From Hymenopellis radicata (taxonomy: Eukaryota > Basidiomycota > Agaricomycetes > Agaricales > Physalacriaceae), in contig JADNRX010000013.1 in the NCBI GenBank assembly GCA_015501595.1, positions 1 to 64,000 of the forward strand: 64,000 bases of DNA, in the 5' to 3' direction. A model generated the notes under the pieces. That model was not told the origin of the DNA, did not search any database, and saw nothing but the letters and a program-made list of their open reading frames with translations. Position 1 is the stretch's first letter, and every line of letters starts with the position of its first letter. Below are positions 44,657 through 57,557 of this stretch, piece by piece. The translations under genes were made by a program, and so were the position numbers.

Positions 44657-47600
44657 ATGGCGAAAGACAAGCCCAAAGCCAAGGGCCAAAAGTCCATTAC
44701 CGCCTTCTTCCCCGGCAAGTCGGGAAAAGTCAAGGACGAGCCTCCGGTCGAGGATGAGCCCGCCGACAGCGCGGTTGAGGACAACACCTCCGACGTCGAC
44801 ATGGACGACGAACCCGTACATACGACCAAGAAAGGCAAGGCGAAAGGCCAAGGGCAAGGGCAGCGACAAGCCAAGGGTAACGACAAGGGCAAGGCTATCA
44901 GTGTCGATGAGTCTAACGATCCGCCTATTCATGACATTCCTTCCATTTTCTCCGACCTCGTCAGCCGCGTACCGAAAATAAAGGACGTGGCTCAACACGT
45001 CTCAGGGCGAAAGTTACGCGTCGCCACGATGTGTTCGGCACGGAATCCCCTCTGCTCGCGTTTGAGCTCATTCAGAAGTCTATTCTGGAACAACACCAGA
45101 TAAATCTCGACATACAACACGTGTTTTCTTGCGAGATAGAGCCTTTCAAGCAGGCGTATATCGAGAGGAACTTCCATCCTCCTCTTCTGTTCCGTGACGT
45201 TTGCGAACTTGGCAACAGCGAAGCGTGCGTCACCATCATTACCCACAACATGGTACTAAATTTTATTACTAGTCATACGGCGTATGGTGCCTTGGCGCCA
45301 GTGCCCGGCGACGTAGATCTTCTCGTAGCTGGAACCTCCTGCGTGGACTATTCCAATCTCAACAATGAAAAGCAGGACATCGACGCCAATGGCGAATCAG
45401 GTCGCACATTCAGGGGAATGATGTCGTGGGTGACGAACCATCGACCGCCGATTGTGATTCTCGAAAACGTATGCAGTGCGCCATGGGACCGCGTCAAAGA
45501 GTATTTCGAAGCCAAGGGCTACAGTGCTGCATGGTCCCGCGTCGACACGAAACAATACTACATCCCACACACTCGTACACGGGTCTATCTCGTTGCTGTC
45601 GATAAGAAACGCAGTAGCATTCCTGACCAGTGGAAACAGACACTTAGTGATCTCAAGCGACCAGCCTCTTCCTCGCTTGACGCTTTCCTCCTTCCCACCG
45701 ACGATCCCCGTATTCATCAGGCTCGTCAGAAGCTTGTCCAGGAAAGCTACAACGGCCTTGATCGCCGCACTGGTCGCACCGATTGGACGCGGTGCGAAAG
45801 TCGACATCAAAGAGCCCGACTAGAAGACGAATTGGGCCCCAAACGACCTCTGACAAGTTGGGATGACGGTGAGTCTAGCCCCCTATTTGTTTTCTACCCA
45901 CCTGACCGTGCAATGTAGGAGGATTCTGTAAGTTGCCCGACTTCGCCTGGAATGACTGGGGTGTCGGTCAGGTAGAGCGCGTTTGGGATTTATTGGACAT
46001 CAGTTTGTTGAGGGCGGCGACGAACGGTATCGACCCATCGTACAAAACGTCAGTCTCCCTTTTTGAAATGAGTTTATGGGGGCTAACATCTACGTAGGCA
46101 AGTCTGGAATTTATCGCAGAATGTCGATAGGTCGACGGGCTCGAGCAGGCCCGGGATCTGCCCGTGTCTGACACCGTCCATGATTCCCTACATTACCAAT
46201 CGTGGTGGGCCCATGGTTGGTTTGGAGGCACTCTCCATGCAAGGCCTTCCTGTTGACAAACTCCTTCTTACGCGCGAAACTGAGGATCAGCTTGCGGATC
46301 TGGCTGGTAATGCCATGTCGACAACGGTCGTCGGCTCCTGCATTTTATCGGCACTAGTCTGTGCCCAAGGACTGCTCAAGGCTGGCGATGACTCTGAAAG
46401 TTACGAATCCAAGAAAGGCATCCATATGGACTCAGAGGAAACAGAGGAGGTGATGCAGGTCGACGTTCCGACGGAAGTCATAGCGCCCGAGGACAGAATC
46501 ATCGGTGAAGACCGGCTCGTTGCACGCTCACTGAATCTCGCCGCATCCGCGCAGTATTCTCTATCCGAACTATTGATCGAGGCTGAAAAGAGTGCGCGCC
46601 TCTGCGAATGCGAGGGGCGAGTCGATATGACGACTCGCACGCTCTTCCGCTGCCAAGATTGTGGAACTCCATTCTGCGAGAAGTGTGGCGGTCGCCCTGA
46701 GCATAACCCTCAGCGTATCGACTTGGAGATGAATCCCCGACTCCCACCTGGCGATTTTGCCAATGTGCTCAAAGCCATTCTACCTATGTCAATTTCATTG
46801 TCCACCGTCAACCCAGAGTGTCTGGATGCTGCGAAAGCCGCTGCAGGCGTCGATATTCCGGAGGAACGCTGGACGCTCTGGCGGTCTGCTGTTCTTCGTG
46901 CAGTCGGATCCGACCTTCGTTTTGTCGAGCCCAAACGACAAGAACACTGGAGCGTCGTGTTCGAGTCTCCGCACGGTATGTTAGAGTTGTCCCTCCATCC
47001 TCGTCAACCGGAGTGGAGGCTCTTCGCCAAACCGCTAGCCAGCGAGCCAGCCAACGCTCCGATTCGCAAGCTTCTTAACATGCCTGTCGGAAGATACACA
47101 TGCCAAGGCGGGGTGTTAGATGGGTGTTGGGAGTTTGCGCTTCCTCATATTTCGTTTGTCGACGTCACCATTGAAGGCCAAGGAGAGCCCATCTCTTCTT
47201 GGGAGGCGCGACTCGGACTGACCAAGCCAGAGTTCAAGGACAAGAAGGTTTTCCCGCAGCTTCAAGTCACCGTCCGTACAGAGGACTTGAAGAACTTTGA
47301 TCGAGACATCTCTGGCGTATACACCCTCCTTGAACAATGCGGTACTGCAAACGGGGCTCTTCACAAGAGGGAGCTGGAGGGCGAGGCATTGCCTCCGTTA
47401 TTCATGCTTCTTGATCCTCACCGAACCAACGATTCAGAGGACAGTTTCGTTTTCTCTACTAGCCGCCGGCGTCATCAGTTTGGAGAGTCTAGGCCAATAA
47501 TTGCCAAGTTGTTTTCCAAGTGGCGCCCGAGCAGTGAGGAAGGTCCGCAGACTGTCCAGTGCTGTATACCTTTCATGTGGGTGGCTTCTTCAAATGTCTC

Positions 47601-50600
47601 CTTGAGCGTGAGTGCCTTCTAACTCATACTAAGACTTTGATATTAATGCACACTGAAGGCCTCAAATATTGAGGAAGCCCACTTCTCTGTTCCTGGTGAG
47701 ACGCTGGAAATCGACATTTCGGGCGATCCGTGTCGAAGCGCCACAGCCCTGTTAACATGTTCTGTGCCTTTAAGCGAGCAGTCTGCTGCTGGGTGGAGTC
47801 GTGGACCATGGACGGAGGTCGATAAAATCCACGAGAGGTCGACTTTCAGAAGACTCGCCTGGATACTGGAGCGTATTCGTGACGTCGGAGGAAACGTGAA
47901 CTCGTGGCAAACTGTCCATTCCCAGGACATACCCTGCCGCTGCCTGCGATGCGCACCCAATGCCCCCGCAATCGAGTGGACTGCTGTTGGGAAAAAGGTT
48001 CTCCCCATCGAGGATCCTGTTCAAGCTGGAGAGTACGAGCGCCGTCTGAAGAGTAGACCCAGTCCATTCGTCACACAGCTTAGACTAACCGATGACAATG
48101 TCGGCCGGGTACGCATCGGGGCCAATATCCCTTCTCTCCTGCATCGCGCTCTCGTCCGACTCCCCGCGGTCGGTCGTACAGCGCAGCCTACACTATCCTG
48201 GAAGTTCTGCACCAACTTCACTCCTGCTGTTCACATCGACCTCCCGAAGTTCAGAATCTTGAGTAACAAGACAGATGACGAGCACGCTCAACCACCGACT
48301 TTCAAACTCGACCTACGTGTTGAGCAAACCCGCTCACTGACATGGATGCTCAAGCAGGAGTCGAAGAAGGCGCCACCTTTCATAGAGGAGGAGATCTCGG
48401 AAAGCGTTCTTGCTGCGCTAGGTTGGCGAGCCGAAGGACGTGCTCAACGTGCTCATCATATCCGTGGCGGCGTTCTCGCCGACCAAGTCGGTTATGGGAA
48501 GACTGCGATTACGCTCGCTCTCACGGACTGTGCTGCTAAAGACGTGGAGAAGGAGTTTGAGGCTCTGGGTCGTGTTCCGGGAAAGATCTCGATTCAGGCG
48601 ACTTTGGTGATTGTTCCGCCCCACTTGACGAGGCAGTGGGAATCCGAGGTGCGGAAATTCATGAAGAAGGGGAAGAAGGTTGTTCAGCTTGCAACGGTCT
48701 CCAATCTGAACTCCGCCACCATCGAGAGTTTCATGGAGGCTGACTACATTGTCGTTGCTTCAAATATCTTCAAGAGTAACGTCTACCTGGAAAACCTCGA
48801 ACTCCTGGCTGGTGCTGGCCAACTGCCAAACAAGGATGGTCGACACTTCAACGCAGTTCTGGAGAAGATTCTGGAGGCGATATCGGCTCAGGTTGACCGG
48901 TTGCAAGACGAGGGCTCAGAAGCTGTCATGCAAGAAATTCATGCAGCGCAGAAACGCCGTCAGTGCTCATTACCCGTCCAATGATATGACGTACTGACAA
49001 ACGTTTAGTCGCGGAAGAAAAGGAGAGAAAGGCTGCTGCAGTACAAACGAAACGTCTCAAAGGGAAATCATATCGTGATGCGGCTGAGCAGCGACAGGCC
49101 AACGCTGAGAGTGAGGCTGAAGAGAAGTCTGCGCCGAAGAAATCTGCCAAAGTCCACGGTAATGGCATACCCCCGCCTCGAGGAGACAAAGTTGAGGTTG
49201 TCATCACAGAGCGGCGCCCATCTGGTAGTCCGGCCGCCGCGTCCTCTTCGCGTTCTGTTACAGAGGACGAAAGCGGTTCGGAAGCCGACCGACGACCAAA
49301 GCGCAAGCGCAGGGCTGCTCAGAAGGTTATCGTACTCTCAGATGACGAGGAGGACAGCGAGGAGGAGGTGAAACCGAAGAAGGGCAAGAAACAGGTGAAG
49401 GCGAAACCCAAAGCCAGCGCTAAAGGAAAGAAACGCGCGGTGTCGGATGATGATGACGACGAGGACTTTACCATGGCCTCCGCTTCCGACGAAGAGGATG
49501 CTGAGGACGCGGAGGATACCTCTCCCGCTTCTAGCGGCGAAGAAGATTCGCCTCCTCTTAAGAAGAGGAAAACGACGAAGACCCTGTCGAAACACAAACC
49601 AACAGCTAAGTCGAAGGTGTCGAAGAAGAAGTCTGTTGATGGAGCCTCGTCCGATGACGCTATGGATGTCGACGAGTCAGATGCCGCCAGTACCGCTTCG
49701 AAGAAACGTAAAGCGAAGGACGACGGTGACCGACAGGCGAAGAAGAAGCGCGTTGATAACGATCCTTGGAAATTGGAATCCAAGCCTGTGAGGAAGGACT
49801 GGACTCAAATGAAGGCACCACCCTTTGAGATGTTCCACTTCGCCCGTGTTGTCGTCGACGAATACACTTATCTGGACGGGAAGCCCCATGCCCTCATTAC
49901 CCGATTGTCCTCTTCGCGACGCTGGGTGCTTTCTGGTACACCGCCTATCCACGACTTCGCTGCGCTCAAGACCATTGCAGCTTTCCTCAATATCCACTTG
50001 GGTGTAGATGACGACGGCGAAGGTCATTCAGCTGAGGTTAAGAGGCGGCGACGAGAACAGACCGGTATGTTAGTTTCATCGTTTGCCATGGGCCTCATAA
50101 TTGACATTGCCGCGTTAGATGTGGAGAAATTCCACTCCTTCCGAGAAGTGCACACCCTCGAATGGCATGCCAATCGTCATGAAGTGGGTCAGAGGTTCCT
50201 TGACCAGTTCGTGCGACAGGTAAGCAACGACCTCTGAAAGTGTTATGTCCCGTTTCTTACCTCTGGAATATAGAATATCGCCGAAATTGACGAGATCCCC
50301 TGGACTGACAAGACCATCCCTATCGTGCTCCCCGCCGCCGAACGTGCCATTTACCTGGAACTCGACCATTATCTTCGCAATCTGGACATGACCATGAAGA
50401 AGAGCAAGAAAACAGAGAGTGATCGAGAAAAACGCCTTGCCAAAGCACTGGGAGACAGCAAGTAAGCTCTAGGTTCTCGTTCCACCTATTCGTTTGTTGA
50501 CCGATAATGTAGATCGGCAGAAGAAGCTCTTCTTAAGCGTTGTTCTCATTTCGACCTCGAATTAACCTCAGAGGACACGAAGAAGGGCAAGAAGAAAAGC

Positions 50601-51796
50601 GACGCTCAACGCAACGCTATGAAGGCTTGTGACATCATTGTCGAAGAGCGAGAGAACCAGCTGGAGGAATGCAAATCGGAGTTGCTCACCGCTGTGAAGG
50701 CTGGACTCAAGCGCGAGAAGGTCTTGAGCCAGATTATCCCAACCGAGTCTATGTTCCACGAATGGATCAGGGTTACGCGCAGCGATGAGGGCATCGAGGA
50801 CAAAGAGGCAACAGACATTATCCGCGATGTTCTGGAGGGGGCTGGTGTGGGTGTGATCAAAGCGAAGCCCAAAAAGGACGACTCGAAAGCGAAGGACCAG
50901 CTTAAGGAGAAGGACGCTGCAGCAGCTTGGGAGCACCGAGAAAAGACCCACGAGATCCGCAAACTCGCGAAAGAGCTTGTTGGACGCGTCCGGTCTTTAC
51001 GGTATTTCAAAGTCGTTCGAGACCTGCAGAAACAGCGGGACACGCCGCCCATCGTCGACTGTCCTAAATGCCAAAGGAAGAATGTCCCGATTCCCGAAGT
51101 CTCGGTTTTATCCTCTTGTGGTCATATGGGGTGCTCGGAATGTGTCAAATCTTGCGCGGACAACGAGTTGTGCGTGTACGCCGCCTCAAAAGCATGTAGG
51201 AGTGCCGCCCGAGCTTTGAACATTGTCCATGCCGCTACTTTGGGTGTCGATGATGAGGCTCGAGACAAGGGTCGCCATTTCGGGATGAAGCTAGAACGCG
51301 TCGTCAAGCTGATCAAGTAAGTTCCTGATTCATATTGACTTGGACTGCCTTGCTAACGCTCCTCCTCAGAGATGACATTACAGACGAGGAACGCGTCCTT
51401 GTATTTGTGCAGTTCCCAGATCTCATGAAGAAGGTCGGGGAAGCGTTTGCGTACAATGGCATACCCTACCTCGAGATAAAGGGAACTGCCTCGGTAAAGA
51501 GCAAGAACCTGGAAGCCTTTCAAAACAACAGCAAGGAGCGCGTTCTACTCCTCAATGTCATGGACGAGAGTGCGAGTGGAGCCAATTTGACTTCAGCGAA
51601 CCATGCTATATTCTTGTCTCCGCTGCTTGCCCCTTCGAAAGAAATCTACACTGCCTGCGAAACGCAAGCAGTTGGACGACTGGTTCGTTACGGGCAGTCC
51701 CAGCACGTTCACGTTCATCGATTTGTCACAACTAACACCATCGACGAGGACATATATGCGAAACGTAGGCAGGAAATGGGGGACCTTTCAAAATAG
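44657..51796 (+). CDS. DNMT5: DNMT5-type maintenance DNA (cytosine-5) methyltransferase with SNF2 ATPase
   Basis: About ten exons encode the DNMT5 architecture. The N-terminus has a PCNA-binding PIP box (QKSITAFF, residues 11-18) and a basic linker. The cytosine methyltransferase domain follows: motif I region (VATMC / GTESPLLAFELI, 45020-45070), catalytic Cys in GTSCVDYSNLN (about 45331-45360), ENV (about 45463), IPHTRTRVYLVA (about 45575), and target-recognition/motif X through LAGNAMSTTVVG (about 46305). A cysteine-rich finger lies at 46605-46700 (CECEG ... CQDCGTPFCEKCG). The SNF2 part has Walker A GGVLADQVGYGKT (about 48470-48505), DEYTYL (49855) and LSGTPP (49930). A long Lys/Asp/Glu linker lies at 49020-49790, a RING finger at 51058-51160 (CPKCQRK ... 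CGHMGCSECV), and helicase C at 51380-51760 with QAVGRLVRYGQ. DNMT5 performs ATP-dependent maintenance of hemimethylated CpG. There is an apparent one-base frameshift at motif I. Confidence 0.93.
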
Positions 51797-52055
51797 TTTA
51801 CTGTACCGTTCTTGTATCTATAATGTATTTTACAGCTATATCGGCTACGTATGTGCTTCTCAGTATCTGATTCCGCTTTCCTTTGGGGTCCTGGATTTCG
51901 GGTGAGTTCCTGTGTGACCGGGGGTAGTAGTATAGCACCTCTCAACCCTTCCTTATTCTGATATTCAATTATAACTTATTGCAATTCACCTGAACCTCGT
52001 GGATGGTTGCCAAACGAATTTTTCTTCGTTGAATCTTCCCGCCCACCATCGAAGG

Positions 52056-53656
52056 ATGTCGGAGACCCCCCTCCCACCAATACCTGAGGGCATTTCTGAA
52101 CTGTTAGTCGGTCTTTCTAGTCTGCCGTGGCTCTTTAACGTTTTAACATGTCGTCGTCATAGAACAGGGCCATTGGTAAGCGACACTTGCGATGCATTCA
52201 CACTCACACGTCCGCAAGAGGCTTACTCGTTCAACAGTTACTGGGTCATTTTTTCAATTGGGGACTATTCGGCGCGTTGTCCGTCCAAGCCTGTCAGTTA
52301 AAGAGTTGCGATCATATCACCTTTTGACTCCTATATGACTCTAGATGTATATTATCTTGCGTTTCCCAAGGACCGGTGGTGGTCGAAAACGATCGTGGCC
52401 ACAACGTATACCATCGAGCTTCTCCAAACTATACTTGCTACGCGAGACGCCTTTCGAAATTTTGGGTCGGGATGGGGGAACATGACAGATCTGGACGAGG
52501 TGGGATGGTTATGGTTCAGTGTACCCGTGATGAGCTCTATCAGTGCGTTGATGGCTTCGTTCTTCAGCTTCAATAAATAAATCACACCTCCAGTCAGCAT
52601 GCTCGCTCAAGCCTTCTACGCGTGGCGGATATGGATCCTTAGTCACAGGTGGTACATATCAGCTTCAATTCTCGTTGTAAGCTGTTCGATGGCGCGTCGT
52701 TTGCGGTTCTGACTCTTTGTAGTTGTCTTTAATCCAGGGTGTGGCTGGGATATGGTCAGGCATCTCCGCCCATTACGTTGGGGTATTCTCGAAAGTTCAG
52801 ACTCATAATGAAGCGGCAACGTCGGTCCGTTACCCGTCCACATTTCAAATTACATCAACTTGAAGACCTTACTGATTTCAGGTATGGCTCGCAGGAACCG
52901 CGTTCTGCGATGTGATAATTGCGATTAGCATGATGTTTTATTTGAATCAGGTCTGTCAGGTCTTTTAGTGGCGTCCTCTGGTTAACTGAAACGAACCAGT
53001 CGAGAACAGGATTTCGCTCTACAAATCTCATCCTAGCCAAATTCGTCCGTCTAACCATCGAGACCGGCGCTGTCTGCGCAACATTTGCCGTCCTTGACTT
53101 GACGTTCTTCTTGGTCTATAAACATAACAACTATCATCTAGCACCTTCTATCGCTCTTTCCAAATTGTATTCTAACAGTTTATTGGTCGTAAGCCTCTTT
53201 TCTTCTCGCCGTAGACTCTTCTTCTTCACAACTTCCCAAGGTTCTCAACGCCCGCGTTAGATTTATAGGCGGCCGCAACGTTGGAGCGACATCAGATGAT
53301 TATTCACTATCCACTATTTCCACTTCCTTCACCTTCAATACTACGACAGGGACGATACCCATTCATCGAATCAATAGAGGCCGTGGGTTCAATGATGCCT
53401 CAATGTCTGGTGCCTCACACTACGACGAGAATCCTGACGAGACCGAGGATACCCAAAGTGCTAATGTATGTCTTCCACCCTATACCATGTGCTTAAACTG
53501 ACTGTATGCTTGAAGACGGCCATCAAATTTCGTCCTGAAGAGAGTGCAGATCAGGACGCCGAAAGCCTTGAACCTCCATCAGATATGCTTACCCGGCAAA
53601 GACCATATAGCTCACGAAATGCAGAGCCCAGCTCTCCGATATTTCCTCCTTCTTGA
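52056..53656 (+). CDS. DUF6534-type seven-helix membrane protein
   Basis: Multiple short exons assemble GPLLLGHFFNWGLFGALSVQ, then VYYLAFPKDRWWSKTIVATT, IELLQTILATRDAFRNFGSG, WLWFSVPVMSSISALMA and later segments with hydrophobic helices (SILVxxxLIQGVAGIWSG-type at about 52665-52765; GTAFCDVIIAISMMFYLNQ at 52885-52950; GRRYPFIES is out of frame). Agaricomycete genomes carry many DUF6534 proteins, seven-helix membrane proteins of unknown function that look GPCR-like. The C-terminal tail is hydrophilic (SADQDAESLEPPSDMLTR), ending IFPPS. Introns are typical 45-60 nt. The model near 52100-52260 is approximate. Confidence 0.75.
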
Positions 53657-53775
53657 TGCTCGTGTGTGTAACAATAAAGTATTACTAGTCACTTAACGAA
53701 ACGAATTGACGATCTTCGACGCACTTGCAAGGCGAGCTCGGCGTATGCCGATCTGAAGTCCATTCAAATAAGGAC

Positions 53776-54594
53776 ATGACATCTGTCATCCGTACCACCA
53801 GGCGAATGTCCTTAGAGGATGCGGAAGATATTCTTTCGGGGTCGCTACACACCTTGTACGGCTATGAACCCATCACGCTAGCCTCTGCTGGTGCCGATTT
53901 TTCTTATACACCACCCAACGGAATACCGATACACATTCGAACGCCAGATACGCAACCATCCAACTGGGCATTGCATGCGTCGTCGATATGGACCTCTTCT
54001 CGTTTCCTGGCAGATCATATAGATCTCCTCAATATCTCTAGCACACCCATTCGCGTGCTTGAACTTGGTGCAGGGGCAGGGCTTCCGGGCATCACCATCG
54101 CCCAAACTTATCCTCATGTTCAAGTCGTAATCAGCGATTATCCTGACCCAGAATTGATCAAAACGCTCTCGGATAATGTGTTGAAGAACATTCCTCACGG
54201 TAACGCGCACGCTGTCGCGTACGCTTGGGGGTCGGACACACTGCCTCTAGGTGGTGAATTCGACATGATCATCGCCGCCGATACCCTGTGGAACCCCGAT
54301 CTCCATCCCTTTTTCATTCGTACCCTTTCAGAAACATTAAGTTTCTCCCCAACTGCCGTGGTGCATTTGATCGCTGGACTTCATACTGGACGATACACGT
54401 TGGAAGCTTTTCTGAAGGCTGCGACATCCGCTGGTTTCACATTGGAAAAGGTGTTAGAGATGGAGTCCAATGGTAGGGAAAGGAGAGAGTGGGACGTTCA
54501 CCGGGCTGAAAACGAGCCTGAGGATGAGAAAGAACGGAGACGATGGGTTGTATGGGTCGTTCTCAGAAGAACACAAGACATCAGTCATGTATAG
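53776..54594 (+). CDS. EFM7/NNT1-like seven-beta-strand protein methyltransferase
   Basis: This is a single exon. The upstream frame begins with TTG, so the ATG at 53776 (MTSVIRTTRRMSLEDAEDIL) is chosen; the next ATG is at 53806. Family features: HTLYGYEPITL, SNWALHASSIWTSSRFLADH, SAM-binding motif I VLELGAGAGLPGI (about 54055-54095), motif post-I VVISDYPDPELIKTL, AYAWGSD, and FDMIIAADTLWNPDLH (motif IV region). The C-terminus has Glu/Arg-rich residues before WVVWVVLRRTQ. Fungal EFM7 methylates the N-terminus and nearby lysine of elongation factor 1A; homologues are often annotated as nicotinamide N-methyltransferase. The exact substrate here is inferred. Confidence 0.8.
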   Translation: MTSVIRTTRRMSLEDAEDILSGSLHTLYGYEPITLASAGADFSYTPPNGIPIHIRTPDTQPSNWALHASSIWTSSRFLADHIDLLNISSTPIRVLELGAGAGLPGITIAQTYPHVQVVISDYPDPELIKTLSDNVLKNIPHGNAHAVAYAWGSDTLPLGGEFDMIIAADTLWNPDLHPFFIRTLSETLSFSPTAVVHLIAGLHTGRYTLEAFLKAATSAGFTLEKVLEMESNGRERREWDVHRAENEPEDEKERRRWVVWVVLRRTQDISHV

Positions 54595-54692
54595 GTACGT
54601 TCATGTTCAGACTTAGTATTAGTACATATTTAATCCATGGATGATAGATTCTTTACGAGGCACGCAGTGTCCTCTTCCGAAGTTCGCGAGAT

Positions 54693-56432
54693 TCATCGTG
54701 AGGCTCCCAGCGTCCACACCTGGCACATTTTCATACCATGTTGTGCGTCATGCTGCAGCGATTCCATCAGAGTTACGAAGGCATGCAAATGAGACCGACA
54801 CTTACCAATATCAAGACGATGTTATCTTCAGTAACCTTTACATCTTCCACTCTAGAAGAGATTGGACGACGAGTTTCCGGAAAGTCTCCGATCTTCCGAT
54901 GCCTCTCATCGAGTTGGCCTTTGGCGGTATCGATGGAATCTTCCAGGGGATGGAAAGAAGAGAGGTCCATCGTGCACAGTCGTGGAGTTTTGTCGTGGTA
55001 ATCAACATAGACGACCCGCGATCCCATAGTGAACGGGCCGTAAACCACAAAAGTATGATTGGTGACATTCATGATACGACGGCAAATATGATTCCACTCT
55101 TTCCAAAGAACTGGCGCGGTTTTCTTTCGAGGTAAGAACCTGAAAAACGACTCGGGCACGCAATACCACTTTTGGCCAGATCCTTGCGGGGTACTCTTCG
55201 CCGTGAGGACGAGCATGTTCCACTCCGGGGCCACGGAGAATAAGGCGTTAGAGGGTATTCTGGTGTCCCATTTGGGCGAGGAACTACGCGCAAATTCAAC
55301 CTTCTGCGTGCTCCATTCCGCCGGGAGTAGGAACTGGGCCTTGATTGCCATTCTCATCACATCTTGAAGGTCATAGACCGCAATAAATGGTATTCCGTCT
55401 GGACCTTTGTTGGTACCGAGAAGCGTCCTCTCATCCAGGAAGTGGAGGTGCATGTCCTTGAGCCACTAAAGTTACACATGAGGGCCACACGAAGGACTGA
55501 AGATGGTAGGAACATACACGGGCTTGGAAAGTATGCCAATCCAGAAGGAGATGCTGAACCTTTCCGCCAACGAACTCAATTGTGATGATCGCTCTCGAGC
55601 CACAGATGGTGCTCTCAATCTTGACCAATTGTCCGGTCACTTGCGTAGACACGTCGTACTCTGGGGCGAATGCTTGGGGATGTCCACCCTTGGTCCGTAT
55701 ATCCCGGAAGTGAACCTTGAGGGCTATTTGCTTATTGACACTATTCCTCTCAAGTCAGGTCGTGGCTGTGTACGCGGTAAACTTCGGACGTACGTATAGG
55801 CGTGGATGCTCATCAGCAGGTTCTGCACCTGGTCGATGGACACCTGTTCGATGTTGGGGCATTGGTGAGGCACCGGCTGGGTTGGGGCGACTATCAACCT
55901 GGGAGACGGAAGCTCGAATAGGTTAAGCAGATTAAAGACTCCGTGATTCTGAATCTCGTAGATGAAGCGGCCTGCCACTCCAATCACGACGGGCATATTG
56001 AAAGTTAGCGTGAGCTCCTTGCTTGGCTCGCGCATGTTCCAGTGGTGTTTATACAACGTCAGAATGTGGGCGCGCCGGGAGAGAGGCATGCGCCGGTGAG
56101 ACAGAGGGCCGTCTTTCAAGCCAAACAGTCCCAGTTCGAAGCGATAGCGGAGAATCGATACATCCCGTACCAGACGGCGAATTCGAGTAAGGGCCTAGGG
56201 AACGTTCAGACAAGGTTTCTCATAACAAGGACTTGACTGGCCTTGCATGCGTTCCAGAGAGATGCGGGATCTAGGTATTCCAGGATGCTGATAAGAACAT
56301 CATCGGAAACTCTATAGTAGAGAGCTCTTGGACGTGCGACGGCTGTAGGGTATCTGTGGTGAGGCATTTCTTGTTGACAATGAGTCCATCCTCGTCAAGC
56401 GCAGAGATTTTATACTGGCGCGTCGTTGTCAT
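54693..56432 (-). CDS. F-box protein (agaricomycete type)
   Basis: The likely start at 56432 gives MTTTRQYKISALDEDG. A short intron then leads to an F-box (RVSDDVLISILEYLDPASL, WNACK; about 56270-56345). Later exons contain SLRYRFELGLFGLKDGPLSH-type sequence, which is the usual 'YRIELAxxGMxDG' segment after the F-box in agaricomycete F-box proteins. Further exons include QVTGQLVKIESTICGSRAII, LHFLDERTLLGTNKG and RRIMNVTNHTFVVYGPFTMG, ending VWTLGASR. The C-terminal part is predicted beta-rich. It is probably an SCF adaptor. It is convergent with the EFM7-like gene, whose stop lies about 100 bp away. The first exon and its intron are approximate. Confidence 0.65.
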
Positions 56433-57058
56433 TGTTGCGAAGAATAAAAGAGAATGAATAACAAGAGCGTTGCAACCAGTTGGGTCATAGCCCCCAAGCG
56501 CCAGCATTGTCTTCGCGGTTTGAAACAGCAAGGTTGAGGGTGCGGACTCGGGAAATTGTTGGTCGGCAGGCGGCTCATTGTGAGGAATAAAGGTTCTTTT
56601 GTGAAGGTGCCGACCCGAGTGCCTCAGGATTAGAACAGCTGCCATGTCAACGATCCCGTTGGGGGGCAAGAGCAAATAGCACGCCCTCTGGGTAGAGGGA
56701 AGACCAGACAGCCTCGACAATAGGAGCCACTAGTCGGGGCGCGACCTGCCTAAAGCGGAGATGACCTAAGCGTCGGGCATGCCTGGACGCTCCCGCACGA
56801 CATAATAACCAGAGATGAGCTCCGTTAAGCTAGATGAAGTGCAATTGTTTAGATTTTGTTGGTCCGAGCTGCAATTGTGAAGGAGAACCTGTTGGTCTGG
56901 CGCTGGTTGAAGTTGAAGTTGACCTGGCGGACTTTATCGGACTTGGAAAACCGTGATCGCGTCAGCGACGAGTCACGTATCACATGATAGGTGTAACGCC
57001 TTGTGTTCGTCATTCCTTCTCTGTACCGCTCTCTCATCATCCTTCTACTGCAATATCA
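56433..57058. other. Intergenic
   Basis: Open frames here (for example 56271-56720 minus) mix the 5' end of the F-box gene with non-coding sequence. No independent gene is supported. The right part is the promoter of CRIPT. Confidence 0.4.
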
Positions 57059-57557
57059 TGGTCTGCACGAAATGTGAAAAGGTAAATATCCAGATTATCC
57101 ATTGCGTCTCACGCTTATTCATCTTATCCAGAAATTGTCCAAAGTAGCTGCACCAGGTAACTTGGTAATCATTTCTTACTTCCAGTGCTGACGTGCATCA
57201 CAAGATCCCTTCACGTCCAGCTCTAGCAGTATAAAGGATGGGTCTCGCAAGGTGGGAGAAAATAAGCTACTAAGTCGGCCGGGCAGTTCCAAGAATCGAT
57301 TTCAAGTAAGATGATCTTCCATCGCAAAGCACCATAACTCACGTCAAAAACGTGTAGCCCTATTCGAAAAAGTGCAAGGACTGCAAGTCCGATGTCACTC
57401 AGAACAAGGCCAAGTACTGTCATGGTACGTGAATCTATCCGTGTACCGGAAATATATTTCATGCCTCAATTCAGGCTGTGCTTACAAGAAGGGTTTATGT
57501 TCGATCTGTGGGAAGAAGATATTGGACACCTCAGGCTACGTTATGTCGAGCAAGTAG
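57059..57557 (+). CDS. CRIPT: CRIPT-family zinc-binding protein
   Basis: Five exons encode about 100 residues: MVCTKCEK, KLSKVAAP, DPFTSSSSSIKDGSRKVGEN, KLLSRPGSSKNRFQ, PYSKKCKDCKSDVTQNKAKY and CHGCAYKKGLCSICGKKILD, ending in GYVMSSK. The four C-x2-C pairs and the sequence MVCxKCEKKL...CAYKKGxCxxCGKK are diagnostic of CRIPT (cysteine-rich PDZ-binding protein). In fungi and animals it is linked to spliceosome disassembly or the minor spliceosome. All introns have GT-AG borders except the second acceptor, which is a weak CACAAG. Confidence 0.95.

Noticed and set aside
44542..44998. Minus-strand frames of 116 and 118 codons at the DNMT5 start
   Set aside because: They are opposite the PIP box and basic linker of DNMT5 and have no family features.
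49319..49783. Long minus-strand frame of 154 codons, serine-rich
   Set aside because: It is the antisense of the Lys/Asp/Glu linker of DNMT5; simple codon composition keeps the opposite strand open.
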